DNA of 51,293 bases, taken from an uncultured SAR116 cluster alpha proteobacterium. GTDB lineage: Bacteria; Pseudomonadota; Alphaproteobacteria; Puniceispirillales; Marisalimonadaceae. The stretch covers positions 1 to 51,293 of the forward strand of contig CACMTN010000012.1 in the NCBI GenBank assembly GCA_902616615.1, written 5' to 3'. The notes under the pieces were generated by a model. The model was not told where the DNA came from and did not search any database. It worked only from the letters and a program-made list of their open reading frames with translations. Both the position numbers and the translations under genes were made by a program. Within the stretch, counting starts at the first letter, position 1, and every line of letters starts with the position of its first letter. Positions 1-8,579 of the stretch are shown here, one piece after another.

Positions 1-736
1 TCTAGTTATTGACTGCACTGGTAAATATAAAAAAACCTTAAAGCTTCAAAAATATTTTGATAAAGGAATAAAAAAAATAATCGTATCAGCTCCTATAAAT
101 GAGGATAATGTTGTAAATATTGCCTATGGAGTTAATCATAATATTTATAAACCAAAAGAACATAAAATAATAACAGGGGCAAGTTGCACGACTAACTGCA
201 TAGCTCCAATTATTAAAGTTTTACATGAAAATATTGGTATAAACCACGGTTCTATAACAACTATTCATAATTTAACTAATAGCCAAACTCTAGTTGATAT
301 TCCTCATAATGACCTTAGAAGAGGCAGATCTGCCATTAACAACCTAATACCTACCACCACAGGTTCAGCTAAAGCTATTTCATTAATTTATCCAGAATTA
401 AAAGGAAAATTAAATGGACATGCCGTCAGAGTCCCTATTTTAAATAGTTCTTTAACTGATTGTGTTTTTGAGATGAAAGCATCAACTAATAAGGATCAAA
501 TCAACAACCTACTAAAATCAGCAAGTGAAAACGAATTAAAAAATATATTGGGATACGAAGAACGTCCATTAGTCTCAACTGACTTTATAAATGATCCTAG
601 AAGTTCAATTATTGATAGCTTATCTACAATGGTTGTTAATGATACACAGGTTAAAATCTATGCTTGGTATGATAATGAATGGGGTTACGCCAATAGATTA
701 GTTGATATTGTAAATATGGTGGTCAAAACTTTTTAA
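1..736 (+). CDS. ArsJ-associated glyceraldehyde-3-phosphate dehydrogenase (3' part)
   Basis: The reading frame is open from base 2, so the N-terminal NAD-binding half lies outside the window. The active-site motif SCTTNC is visible near base 183, with the substrate-binding HxxT stretch following it and the C-terminal YDNEWGY motif near base 666. The segment with ERPLVS and NDPRSS is what I recall from GAPDH copies paired with arsJ rather than from the glycolytic enzyme. In that system (established by work on ArsJ) the enzyme uses arsenate in place of phosphate and makes unstable 1-arseno-3-phosphoglycerate, which ArsJ then exports. The stop is 4 bases before the arsJ start, so the two are co-translated or co-transcribed. 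A plain glycolytic GAPDH is the alternative but fits the neighbour less well. Confidence 0.9.
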   Translation, partial: LVIDCTGKYKKTLKLQKYFDKGIKKIIVSAPINEDNVVNIAYGVNHNIYKPKEHKIITGASCTTNCIAPIIKVLHENIGINHGSITTIHNLTNSQTLVDIPHNDLRRGRSAINNLIPTTTGSAKAISLIYPELKGKLNGHAVRVPILNSSLTDCVFEMKASTNKDQINNLLKSASENELKNILGYEERPLVSTDFINDPRSSIIDSLSTMVVNDTQVKIYAWYDNEWGYANRLVDIVNMVVKTF

Positions 737-740
737 AATA

Positions 741-1979
741 ATGATCAAACTTAATAATAATGAAATTTCTTTTGCTCTAATAACTTTTGCTTATTGGTTT
801 TTTATGTTAACTGACGGCGCATTGAGGATGTTAGTTTTACTTCATTTTCATGTTCTAGGTTACTCGCCCCTTCAATTAGCATATTTATTTTTATTATATG
901 AATTTTTAGGCATGATTACCAACCTTGGTGCTGGATGGATTGCAAAAAAATTTGGTCTTAATACAACCTTGTTTTCTGGAATAATCCTTCAAATACTCTC
1001 TTTAATGATTTTAACTCAACTAGATCAAACATGGAGCACTACTTTATCAGTTCTTTTTGTAATGTTTACACAGGGTTTGTCTGGCATTGCTAAAGATTTA
1101 ACAAAGATGAGCGCTAAAAGCTCTGTTAAACTACTATCCCCTAATAAGAACTCAAAATTATTTAAATGGGTTTCTCTTATGACTGGATCCAAAAATGCTG
1201 TTAAAGGATTTGGCTTCCTAACAGGAGCTCTTCTTCTTTCTTTTACTAGCTTTGAAACCTCACTTATGATAATGGCCTTAATTCTTGCTTTAATGTTCGC
1301 ATTATTATTAATTAATTTAAAAACTAATATTTCTGAGGTTAATAAGAAGTCAAAGTTTTCAGAGGTTTTTTCAAAAAACAAAGATATTAATTACCTTAGC
1401 CTTGGAAGAGTTTTCCTTTTCGGATCTAGAGACACATGGTTTGTTGTAGGGTTGCCTATATTTTTATACTCAGCTTTATCGGATGGTTCATTAGACGGAA
1501 ATAAAAAAGCCTTTTTTATTATTGGAACATTTATGGCTTCATGGACTGTATTTTACGGATTTGTTCAAACCATCACTCCCAAAATATTATCAAAAGATAA
1601 ATCTTTCAACAAACAAACTAAGTTTTGGGCTGGGTTTCTAATAGCAATTCCACTGCTCTTGATAGGCTTCAACTATTATTTTGAAGAATATAGTATTTAT
1701 AATGTTACATTTTTACTTTTTATGTTTGGATTTGTGTTTGCTATAAATTCATCTATTCATTCTTTTTTAATTTTAAATTATACAAATAACAAAAGAGTAA
1801 CACTTGATGTTGGATTTTATTATATGTCCAATGCTTTTGGCAGATTAATTGGAACATTATTATCTGGACTTGCCTTCCAATATGGAGGTTTCACAATGTG
1901 CCTTTTCATTACTTCAATTTTACTAATATTAAATAGATTATCTATAGAAAAACTTAATTTAAAAAAAGTTGAAACTTAA
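741..1979 (+). CDS. arsJ: Organoarsenical efflux MFS transporter ArsJ
   Basis: The protein has 412 aa and about 12 hydrophobic segments. The N-terminus (YWFFMLTDGALRMLVLLHF), the following GYSPLQLAYLFLLYEF and the cytoplasmic loop with SGIAKDLTKMSAKSSVK and TGSKNAVKG are, as I recall, hallmark stretches of ArsJ. It should pump 1-arseno-3-phosphoglycerate out of the cell, giving arsenate resistance together with the GAPDH just upstream (4-base spacing). No arsR, arsC or acr3 is seen on this side; the rest of the operon may lie left of the window. The last 4 bases overlap the convergent oxidoreductase gene. Confidence 0.92.
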   Translation: MIKLNNNEISFALITFAYWFFMLTDGALRMLVLLHFHVLGYSPLQLAYLFLLYEFLGMITNLGAGWIAKKFGLNTTLFSGIILQILSLMILTQLDQTWSTTLSVLFVMFTQGLSGIAKDLTKMSAKSSVKLLSPNKNSKLFKWVSLMTGSKNAVKGFGFLTGALLLSFTSFETSLMIMALILALMFALLLINLKTNISEVNKKSKFSEVFSKNKDINYLSLGRVFLFGSRDTWFVVGLPIFLYSALSDGSLDGNKKAFFIIGTFMASWTVFYGFVQTITPKILSKDKSFNKQTKFWAGFLIAIPLLLIGFNYYFEEYSIYNVTFLLFMFGFVFAINSSIHSFLILNYTNNKRVTLDVGFYYMSNAFGRLIGTLLSGLAFQYGGFTMCLFITSILLILNRLSIEKLNLKKVET

Positions 1980-2986
1980 TCAAAACTCTCAACATTTTCG
2001 TTTTGTTTCGATAAACTAGATTTATAAATAGCCTCTAATACAGAAATATTTTGAAACTTTTCAACGTCGGTGAAAAGATATTTACATTGGCCTTGAATAC
2101 TATCTATGAAATTGTGAATATTTGCAGATACAGTATCTGTCCATTCATATTTTTCTTCTTTAATTGCAACATTATTCATAACCATTTTCATAAAAGACGG
2201 ACCTGGTGTATCTGGGTGAGAACTGTCAACTAGCTCAACCCAGCCATTTTCTCCCCAAATAGTTACTCTTTGGTAGTGTGGCGTCTTTAATATTGCTGTG
2301 ATTTGAGTATTAAGGCCAGAAGAGTGTTGCAAGCTTGCAGTTACTACATCACCTGTTTTAAATTTGAGAGCCCTTTTGGCAGTAGAAGCAAAAACTTTGT
2401 CTACTGGACCAAATAACCAAATCATAAGATCTGTTAAATGCACGCCCATGCCTGTCATTCCGGCAGCAGGTGCAAATTCTGGATCAGCTCTCCAATTATC
2501 AACTGGTAGGTTAGCTAATTTATCATGACTGAAATGCGCCTCAGCGTGCATGACATTACCTAATTTATTATTATTTATAATTTCTTTTAACCTCATCCAT
2601 CCCTTTTCAAATCGTCTTTCATGACCAACGCCAAGAACTAATCCATTTTGATTACAAGCATTTATCATTTCTTTAACTTCAGATGATTTTAATGAAAGAG
2701 GCTTTTCACAAAAAACATGTATTCCCAATTTTGATGCTTTAAGTGTTTGTTCCATATGAAATGAATTAGGAGTACACAAAACTATTGCTTCAAACGTTTT
2801 GGAACTCAAAGCATCATCCAAATCTTTATAGATCTCTAGATTATTAGCTTTTGCTAGTTTTAAAGCCTCTTGATCTGGAAAAGGATCAATTAAATTTACG
2901 ATTTCAAGTTTATTGGAACGTGACAATCTTTCGATCATCACTTTTCCCCACCAACCAAGACCAGCAATTGAAATTTTAATAGCCAA
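1976..2986 (-). CDS. Gfo/Idh/MocA family NAD(P)-dependent oxidoreductase
   Basis: The 336 aa length is normal for the family. The N-terminal Rossmann fold shows GLGWWG at residues 9-14, and the family CEKPL motif is at residues 93-97 (Lys95 is the usual catalytic lysine). The C-terminal half is the GFO_IDH_MocA alpha/beta substrate domain with a GMTGMGVHLTDLMIWLFG stretch, the histidine of which is probably catalytic. Relatives oxidise or reduce sugars, inositols and biliverdin; the substrate here is unknown. It is the last gene of a minus-strand trio with a GST (12 bases upstream) and a quinone oxidoreductase, and it ends convergent with arsJ. Confidence 0.88.
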   Translation of the reverse strand: MAIKISIAGLGWWGKVMIERLSRSNKLEIVNLIDPFPDQEALKLAKANNLEIYKDLDDALSSKTFEAIVLCTPNSFHMEQTLKASKLGIHVFCEKPLSLKSSEVKEMINACNQNGLVLGVGHERRFEKGWMRLKEIINNNKLGNVMHAEAHFSHDKLANLPVDNWRADPEFAPAAGMTGMGVHLTDLMIWLFGPVDKVFASTAKRALKFKTGDVVTASLQHSSGLNTQITAILKTPHYQRVTIWGENGWVELVDSSHPDTPGPSFMKMVMNNVAIKEEKYEWTDTVSANIHNFIDSIQGQCKYLFTDVEKFQNISVLEAIYKSSLSKQNENVESFD

Positions 2987-2998
2987 ATTATTACTAAA

Positions 2999-3637
2999 TC
3001 ATGGTGATGGAATTAATTGATCATTTTGCGGAACAAGCCAACCTTTTTGGACAGCTGGCCTATCTGCCATTTCTTTGTACCACCTAGTGACATTTTTATA
3101 TTCACTAAGATCAATTTCCTGCCAATCAAATCTAGCAGTCCATGGCCATATTGAAATATCAGCAATACTATATTCTTTTCCAGACATATATTGATGCTGA
3201 CCAAGGCGCTTGTCCATAACACCGTATAATCTTCTTGCTTCTTTAGAGTATCTCTCCTCAGCATAAGCAGATTTTCCTTTGTTATACTTAACAAAGTGAT
3301 GCACTTGTCCAAACATTGGACCAACGCCTCCCATTTGCCACATTAGCCATTCAATCGTTCTGTAATATTCATCAGAGTTAGATTTATTAACTAACATCCC
3401 ACTTTTTTCAGCCAAATACATTAGAATTGCACCTGATTCAAAAAGCGAATAGTTATTATTTTCTTTATCTACTATTGCTGGAATTCTATTATTCGGAGAA
3501 ACCTCTAAAAAATAAGGCTGAAACTGTTCGTCCTTAGCTATATTTATAGGAAGCACATTATAGGCCATTCCTATTTCTTCTAGCATTATAGAAACTTTTC
3601 TTCCATTTGGTGTATGCCAAGTATACAAATCTATCAT
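2999..3637 (-). CDS. Glutathione S-transferase, YfcG/Nu-class-like
   Basis: This is a 212 aa two-domain GST. The N-terminal thioredoxin fold begins MIDLYTWHTPNGRKVSIMLE, closely resembling E. coli YfcG (TPNGxK near residue 10), followed by SPNNRIPAIVD (cis-Pro) and LFESGAILMYLAE (glutathione-binding Glu-Ser). The helical C-terminal domain ends with a YSIADISIWPW stretch, the usual GST N-capping motif. YfcG-type enzymes reduce glutathione-linked disulfides rather than conjugate electrophiles. It lies between quinone oxidoreductase and Gfo/Idh genes on the same strand with 12-16 base gaps, consistent with a small redox operon. Confidence 0.88.
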   Translation of the reverse strand: MIDLYTWHTPNGRKVSIMLEEIGMAYNVLPINIAKDEQFQPYFLEVSPNNRIPAIVDKENNNYSLFESGAILMYLAEKSGMLVNKSNSDEYYRTIEWLMWQMGGVGPMFGQVHHFVKYNKGKSAYAEERYSKEARRLYGVMDKRLGQHQYMSGKEYSIADISIWPWTARFDWQEIDLSEYKNVTRWYKEMADRPAVQKGWLVPQNDQLIPSP

Positions 3638-3653
3638 ATTCCTATCCTTACAT

Positions 3654-4637
3654 TTAAAGAGTAATTACAATTCCACCTTTAGTTTTTCTACCTTCAAGCA
3701 AATTGTGTGCATCCACGATTTTTTCTAATGGTATTCTGTCATGAATAGCCACTTTTAATCTTCCATCAGCAATTCTACTATAGAGTTGATAGGAAGCATC
3801 GTTATACTCATCTCTATTTGCGATGTAAGTAAATAAAGTTGGTCTAGTTGCAAATAAAGAACCTTTTGCAGACAACATAGCTAAATTAAAATCAGTTATA
3901 GGGCCTGAAGCTTGCCCAAATAATGCCCATAAACCTCTAGGCTTCAGACAATCTAAAGATCCAGGAAAAACTGATTTTGCAACACTGTCATAAACAACAT
4001 CACATTTTTGGTTATTTGTTATGCTCATTACTTCAGCAACAAAATCCTGGCTGTTGTAGTCAATCACATGATGGTAACCAGCTTTTTTAGCTGCTTCTAC
4101 TTTTTCAGGGCCACCTGCTGTTCCAATCATAGTAGCGCCAATTTCACTACCCCATTGCCCCATCAATTGACCAACGCCACCAGCAGCAGCGTGAACAAGA
4201 GCAGTCATGCCACTTTCTAACTTAAATGTTAAGTGAAGCAAATAATGTGTAGTTAATCCTTTAAGTGTACTTGCAACTACATCATGATCATCTACATCTA
4301 CTTTAATCTCTACTGCATGCGCAGCATTAATTAACGCATATTCTGCATATGCCCCAACAGGAGTAACATAAGAAACCTTATCACCTTCTTTTAAAAAATT
4401 AACATCAGCTCCAACAGAGTGAACATGCCCTACACCTTCTGATCCTGGAACCTTTATTTTTTCTTGGTTGGGCCAAGGGTATAATCCAGTTCTGAAATAA
4501 GTATCTAAATAATTCAAACCAATAGCGTTATTTTTAACAACAATCTGTCCAGGACTTGGTGTTGGTATATCAGCTTCTCTAAGCTTCATATTTTCTGCAG
4601 CACCAAAGTCAGTTAATTCTATTACTCTTTGTGTCAT
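3654..4637 (-). CDS. qor: NADPH:quinone oxidoreductase, zeta-crystallin-like MDR
   Basis: The 327 aa length matches the zinc-free medium-chain dehydrogenase/reductase quinone oxidoreductase family. The N-terminal GroES-like domain has NAIGLNYLDTYFRTGLYPWP, as in E. coli QorA. The nucleotide-binding domain has AAGGVG at residues 151-156. No zinc-binding cysteines of the alcohol dehydrogenase type are present. It likely performs one-electron reduction of quinones or enones with NADPH. It is first in the minus-strand trio; a GGGGGAGTCCA purine-rich ribosome site precedes the start. The upstream gap (4638-4790) separates it divergently from sodB. Confidence 0.88.
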   Translation of the reverse strand: MTQRVIELTDFGAAENMKLREADIPTPSPGQIVVKNNAIGLNYLDTYFRTGLYPWPNQEKIKVPGSEGVGHVHSVGADVNFLKEGDKVSYVTPVGAYAEYALINAAHAVEIKVDVDDHDVVASTLKGLTTHYLLHLTFKLESGMTALVHAAAGGVGQLMGQWGSEIGATMIGTAGGPEKVEAAKKAGYHHVIDYNSQDFVAEVMSITNNQKCDVVYDSVAKSVFPGSLDCLKPRGLWALFGQASGPITDFNLAMLSAKGSLFATRPTLFTYIANRDEYNDASYQLYSRIADGRLKVAIHDRIPLEKIVDAHNLLEGRKTKGGIVITL

Positions 4638-4790
4638 TGGACTCCCCCTAAAATTTTAAAAATCATTACATTTTATGATGACTTAAATCAAATTAGAATT
4701 TATGATAATCAAAATCAATGTTTTATAATTAATTACTTGTAAAACTAGCAATTATAATTATTTCTATAAAAAACAAATCAGGAGAATTTT

Positions 4791-5390
4791 ATGAGTTTAG
4801 TATTGTCAGAATTACCGTATGCAATAGATGCACTTGCTGAGCATGGTATGAGTAAAGAAACAATGGAATATCACCATGATATTCATCACAAAGCATATGT
4901 AGACAACGGTAACAACTTGCTTAAAGGTACCGAATGGGAAAATAAAAGTTTAGAAGATATAATTGTAGGCACATACGATGCAAGTAGTGTGGCTCAAAAT
5001 GGAATTTTTAATAACGTTTCACAACATTGGAACCATGAGCAATTTTGGCAAATGATGGGTCCATCAAAAGTGGGCATGCCTTCAGAATTAGAAAATGCTA
5101 TAACTAAATCATTTGGAAGCGTAGATAAATTTAAAGAAGATTTCTGTAATGCTGGTGCAACTCAATTTGGTTCTGGTTGGTGCTGGCTTGTAAAAGACAA
5201 AGATGGAAGTTTAAAAGTAACTAAAACTGAAAATGGTGTTAATCCAGTTTGCTTTGGACAAACTGCACTTCTAGGATGTGATGTATGGGAACATTCATAT
5301 TACATAGACTTTAGAAACAAAAGACCTGTCTACTTGAAGAATTTTGTTGATAATCTTGTGAATTGGGAGAATGTTGCTTCAAGACTGTAA
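4791..5390 (+). CDS. sodB: Superoxide dismutase, iron type
   Basis: The 199 aa protein spans both SOD domains. Metal ligands by alignment with E. coli SodB are His28, His82, Asp164 and His168 (DVWEH motif). Gln78 in NNVSQHWNH corresponds to the Fe-type second-sphere glutamine, whereas Mn-type enzymes carry it in the C-terminal domain, where this protein has NGVNP. It dismutates superoxide in the cytoplasm. A clear ribosome site (CAGGAG, 4780-4785) precedes the ATG. A perfect-stem terminator lies just downstream, so it appears monocistronic. Confidence 0.95.
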   Translation: MSLVLSELPYAIDALAEHGMSKETMEYHHDIHHKAYVDNGNNLLKGTEWENKSLEDIIVGTYDASSVAQNGIFNNVSQHWNHEQFWQMMGPSKVGMPSELENAITKSFGSVDKFKEDFCNAGATQFGSGWCWLVKDKDGSLKVTKTENGVNPVCFGQTALLGCDVWEHSYYIDFRNKRPVYLKNFVDNLVNWENVASRL

Positions 5391-5411
5391 AGCAATCAAT
5401 ATCATTAAAAT

Positions 5412-5440
5412 AAAAAGGTGCTAATTAAGCACCTTTTTTT
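5412..5440. terminator. Bidirectional intrinsic terminator between sodB and the dioxygenase gene
   Basis: A 10-base A/G arm (5412-5421) pairs with 5429-5438 across a 7-base AT loop. A-runs on one side and T-runs on the other give a U-tract in both directions. It overlaps the last codons and stop of the convergent dioxygenase gene, so both genes can terminate on it. Confidence 0.85.
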
Positions 5441-6270
5441 ATGCTTTCCATAACAATATCAAAATTTAAAAAGAAGCATTTGCTATTATTTTCTTCATCA
5501 AACCCCTCTTCAAGTTTTCTTATTAAACTTTTTTTAACGGCAAAAACAGTATCACTCTCTAAATATTTATCTCCATCTATAAATGCATGTGTTACAAGAT
5601 CTTTATAACCATTTGCTTTTACCATAAAATGAACATGCGCTGGTCTAAATGGATGTCTGTCTAAACTGTTCAAAAGATCCCCAACTGGCCCATCTACAGG
5701 TATCGGATAATATTGTGGTTTAACAGTCCTAAACATATACGATCCATCATGTTGAGACATGAAGGTACCCCTTAAATCAACTAAATTTCCTTCTTTTTGT
5801 ACGTCATATAATCCATCTGGACCAGATTGCCATACTTCAATACTTGCTCCTGAAATTGCGTTATTGTTAACATCAACAATCTTTCCTTTTACAATACAAT
5901 TTTCACCCTCGACGTTATTTGCAATATTATCACCATTATTCATTTTTGAAGATGGAGTATGAAACGGCCCCAAAACTGTTGTTTCTGTTTCGTTTTTAGA
6001 CTTCCTGTTATTAATAGCATCTAGTAACATTGAAACACCCAAGACATCAGATAGAAGTATAAATTCTTGCCTTCTATCGTCACTCATGTGGCCTGTTTTT
6101 GTTAAGAACATTATTGCTTTCATCCATTCTTCTTCAGTTGGCTCAACTTCTTTAACAACTTCATGTAAATGAGTAATTATAGAACTCATAATTTCTTTAA
6201 GTCTATTATCTTTGATTCCAGCAAAACTATTCAAAACAGCTTCTGTTGCATTCTTCTCGTTAAAGTCCAT
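5425..6270 (-). CDS. Intradiol ring-cleavage dioxygenase (catechol or hydroxyquinol 1,2-dioxygenase type)
   Basis: The 281 aa protein has the N-terminal helical dimerisation domain (residues 1-100, with EEEWMKAIMFLTKTG and DVLGVSMLLDAI) and the C-terminal beta-sandwich catalytic domain. The non-heme Fe(III) ligands are visible: Tyr155 (GLYDVQ), Tyr188 (YYPIP), His212 and His214 (RPAHVHF). It cleaves a catecholic ring between the two hydroxyls. Overall similarity, as I recall it, is closest to hydroxyquinol 1,2-dioxygenases. No cycloisomerase or maleylacetate reductase is adjacent, so the pathway is not evident here. The next gene upstream is a nucleosidase only 13 bases away. Confidence 0.88.
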   Translation of the reverse strand: MDFNEKNATEAVLNSFAGIKDNRLKEIMSSIITHLHEVVKEVEPTEEEWMKAIMFLTKTGHMSDDRRQEFILLSDVLGVSMLLDAINNRKSKNETETTVLGPFHTPSSKMNNGDNIANNVEGENCIVKGKIVDVNNNAISGASIEVWQSGPDGLYDVQKEGNLVDLRGTFMSQHDGSYMFRTVKPQYYPIPVDGPVGDLLNSLDRHPFRPAHVHFMVKANGYKDLVTHAFIDGDKYLESDTVFAVKKSLIRKLEEGFDEENNSKCFFLNFDIVMESIKKGA

Positions 6271-6283
6271 TTTTTCCTCTTTA

Positions 6284-6841
6284 TCAAATTAAATCATTTA
6301 AAGTTTTAGTGAATAATTCAGCACCTTTTTCAATATTTAAATTCCAATTTTCAGGTGAGTTTTCATCAGCATTGTCTGTAATGTATTTATAACAGATAAA
6401 TTTAATTTTATTTATATAACAGAACTTTGCAATTGAATAGCTTTCCATATCAACTACATCTGATTGTATTATTTGTTTTTCAACTGCGAAATTATCTCCT
6501 GTTCCACATGAAAAACCTTCATAATCCAATGAGATTGTATTTACCTTATCAAAAGGGGTTTCACCATATTCAAAGCCTAGTGGTCTAACATCCATATCTC
6601 TTTGAAAAAATTTATTTACTTTAATCAAACCACTTAATTTTGGATTTAAAGAACCTACAGTTCCGTAATTTATTATAACATTTGGCTTATATAAATTAAA
6701 TGCAGCTACAACTGATAAAGCAGCATTTACTTTCCCAACACCAGTATAATAAATATTCCAAGTTGGTATTAGTTTCTTTGGAAGCTCTTTTTCAAGTGCA
6801 ACTAGTAAAACAGTATTTTTGGGGTCAAGCGGTTCAATCAT
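6284..6841 (-). CDS. 5'-Methylthioadenosine/S-adenosylhomocysteine nucleosidase-like protein
   Basis: The 185 aa protein is short for the PNP/UDP phosphorylase superfamily (usually about 230 aa). It keeps the core: YYTGVGKVNAALS, INYGTVGSL, the VVDMESYSIA motif that binds ribose through the Met-Glu pair, and YITDNAD carrying the catalytic Asp. It would release adenine from MTA or SAH. The start overlaps the end of apt by 8 bases, and APT would convert the released adenine to AMP, which supports this assignment over other nucleosidases. Confidence 0.8.
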   Translation of the reverse strand: MIEPLDPKNTVLLVALEKELPKKLIPTWNIYYTGVGKVNAALSVVAAFNLYKPNVIINYGTVGSLNPKLSGLIKVNKFFQRDMDVRPLGFEYGETPFDKVNTISLDYEGFSCGTGDNFAVEKQIIQSDVVDMESYSIAKFCYINKIKFICYKYITDNADENSPENWNLNIEKGAELFTKTLNDLI

Positions 6842-7349
6842 TATACTTAACCAACGAATATACTTTTGAATTTAAGTTTTTATGACCATTTAATTTTACA
6901 AGCTCTATAACAGTTAGTGAAAATAATACGTTTCCCTCTTTATTATTTACCAACTCTTCACCACATCTTAAAGTTCCACCAGTGGCAAGTAAATCATCTA
7001 CTAAAATTATGTTTTTGTTTTTTAAGTTAATGTTTTGTCTAATAGACATTTTTGATGTGCCATATTCTAAGCTGTATTCTTTTGTTATTACTTTGCCGGG
7101 TAATTTTCCTTCTTTTCTAATCATAAAAGATCCAACACCTAAAGCATCAGCTAACAATGTAGAAAACAAAAAACCTCTTGCATCGATACCTCCAATATAA
7201 TCAACATGATATGATTTTATTATATCTAAAAAAGATGCTTTAACATAACTCATAGCTTGATAATTTGCTATTAAAGGACTGATATCTTTGAATAAGATTC
7301 CCTTTGCTGGGAAGTCTGGAATTTCTTCAATATAATCTTTAAGTTTCAT
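6834..7349 (-). CDS. apt: Adenine phosphoribosyltransferase
   Basis: The 171 aa length is typical. It starts with the APT signature IEEIPDFPAKGILFKDI (residues 8-23), has the family stretch GGIDARGFLF, and carries the PRPP-binding loop LVDDLLATGGT at residues 116-126. It converts adenine plus PRPP to AMP in the cytoplasm. It is the first gene of a minus-strand pair with the nucleosidase (8-base overlap), forming a compact adenine salvage unit. Confidence 0.95.
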   Translation of the reverse strand: MKLKDYIEEIPDFPAKGILFKDISPLIANYQAMSYVKASFLDIIKSYHVDYIGGIDARGFLFSTLLADALGVGSFMIRKEGKLPGKVITKEYSLEYGTSKMSIRQNINLKNKNIILVDDLLATGGTLRCGEELVNNKEGNVLFSLTVIELVKLNGHKNLNSKVYSLVKYND

Positions 7350-7421
7350 AATTTAATTATCCTTTATGTAATTATATGTTAATCATAAAATTATAAATAT
7401 TTAAATCTTTATAGATAAAAC

Positions 7422-8570
7422 ATGAATTATTTAATGCCACACAGTCCCACAAGGGATATCCGAATAACAAAAACTGGATTATTAAGTAAATTAAATTTTG
7501 TAGTTAAAGATATGTGCAAAATTAAAAACCATAGAACATCTTGCGGAAATCCTGATTTCTATGAAAAATGCCAACCTGCAGATGATTTTGCACCCTTCTT
7601 AAAAAAAATTTTAGAGTCTGGAGCAACTTTAAAAGGAATAACAATATGTGATGAGTTTTTTTACTCATTAATAGGTGAAAATAGACACTACGGAACGCCC
7701 ACTAACTTAAATGCTCCTGGGTGCGTACCTGGTGGATCAAGCTCAGGTTCAGCCGCTGCATTAACTACAAACTTATATGATTTTTCAATTGGATCTGATA
7801 CTGGTGGCTCAGTAAGAGTCCCAGCTTCTTTTTGTGGTCTATTTGGTATAAGACCCACACATAATAGAATTAACACAAAAGATGTTTATCCAATGGCACC
7901 AAGTTTTGATACTTTGGGATGGTTTGCTAAGGATATTGATATTTTTAAGAAAGTTGGCTCTGTTCTTTTAAATTTGAATGAAAAAACTAAATTTTTATTT
8001 AAAGAGTTTGTAATAGCAGAAGATATTTTAGAATTAGCAAGTCCCGAGATTGTTAAACTTTTTAATAATTATATTAATGATAAATTTCCAGAAATTAAAA
8101 AAATTCGTCTATCAAAGCATAATAAAAAAGAAATTGCAGAGAATTTTAGAATTCTTCAAGGTGGAGAAATAAAGGAAAACATTATTCCTTGGATTTTAGA
8201 AAACAAACCAAAAATATCACCTGAAATAAATAATAGAATTGAAATGGCAATGAAAATTACTACTGATGAAATTAATAAAGCTCAAAAGTTCAGAGAAAAA
8301 CTTAAAGTAGAAATTGATAAATCATTGCCAAAAGAAATAATTGCCCTTTTCCCAACAACACCTTTTTCATCACTTAAATGTGGTCAAAGTGATGAACAAT
8401 TAGGTTCATATAGAAAAAAATTAATGGAGTTCACATCGATAGCTGGAATGACATCAAGACCGCAAATATCGATACCGAAATTTAAAGATAATACTGGCCC
8501 TATTGGTATATCATTATTAGGATGGAAATATAGCGACGAAATTTTATTAGAAAAATTAATGTATTTATAA
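7422..8570 (+). CDS. Amidase-signature family hydrolase (AMI1-like)
   Basis: The 382 aa protein is at the short end of the amidase-signature family. The Ser-cisSer-Lys triad is intact: Lys29 in FVVKD, the cis-serine in GGSSSGS (residues 104-110) and nucleophile Ser130 in SDTGGSVR. The stretch around CGNPDF after the lysine resembles AMI1-type indole-3-acetamide hydrolases as I recall them. Substrate specificity cannot be set from the sequence. A carboxymuconolactone-decarboxylase-like gene follows after 9 bases, so they are probably co-transcribed. Confidence 0.85.
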   Translation: MNYLMPHSPTRDIRITKTGLLSKLNFVVKDMCKIKNHRTSCGNPDFYEKCQPADDFAPFLKKILESGATLKGITICDEFFYSLIGENRHYGTPTNLNAPGCVPGGSSSGSAAALTTNLYDFSIGSDTGGSVRVPASFCGLFGIRPTHNRINTKDVYPMAPSFDTLGWFAKDIDIFKKVGSVLLNLNEKTKFLFKEFVIAEDILELASPEIVKLFNNYINDKFPEIKKIRLSKHNKKEIAENFRILQGGEIKENIIPWILENKPKISPEINNRIEMAMKITTDEINKAQKFREKLKVEIDKSLPKEIIALFPTTPFSSLKCGQSDEQLGSYRKKLMEFTSIAGMTSRPQISIPKFKDNTGPIGISLLGWKYSDEILLEKLMYL

Positions 8571-8579
8571 GGAATATTT

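Noticed and set aside
1025-1381. Minus-strand 118 aa frame within arsJ
   Set aside because: It is a shadow of the arsJ coding sequence, with no protein family signs.
4638-4790. Possible sigma-70 promoter for sodB (TTGTAA and TATAAT near 4737-4758)
   Set aside because: The spacing between the two boxes is only 10 bases, and the region is so AT-rich that such boxes occur by chance.
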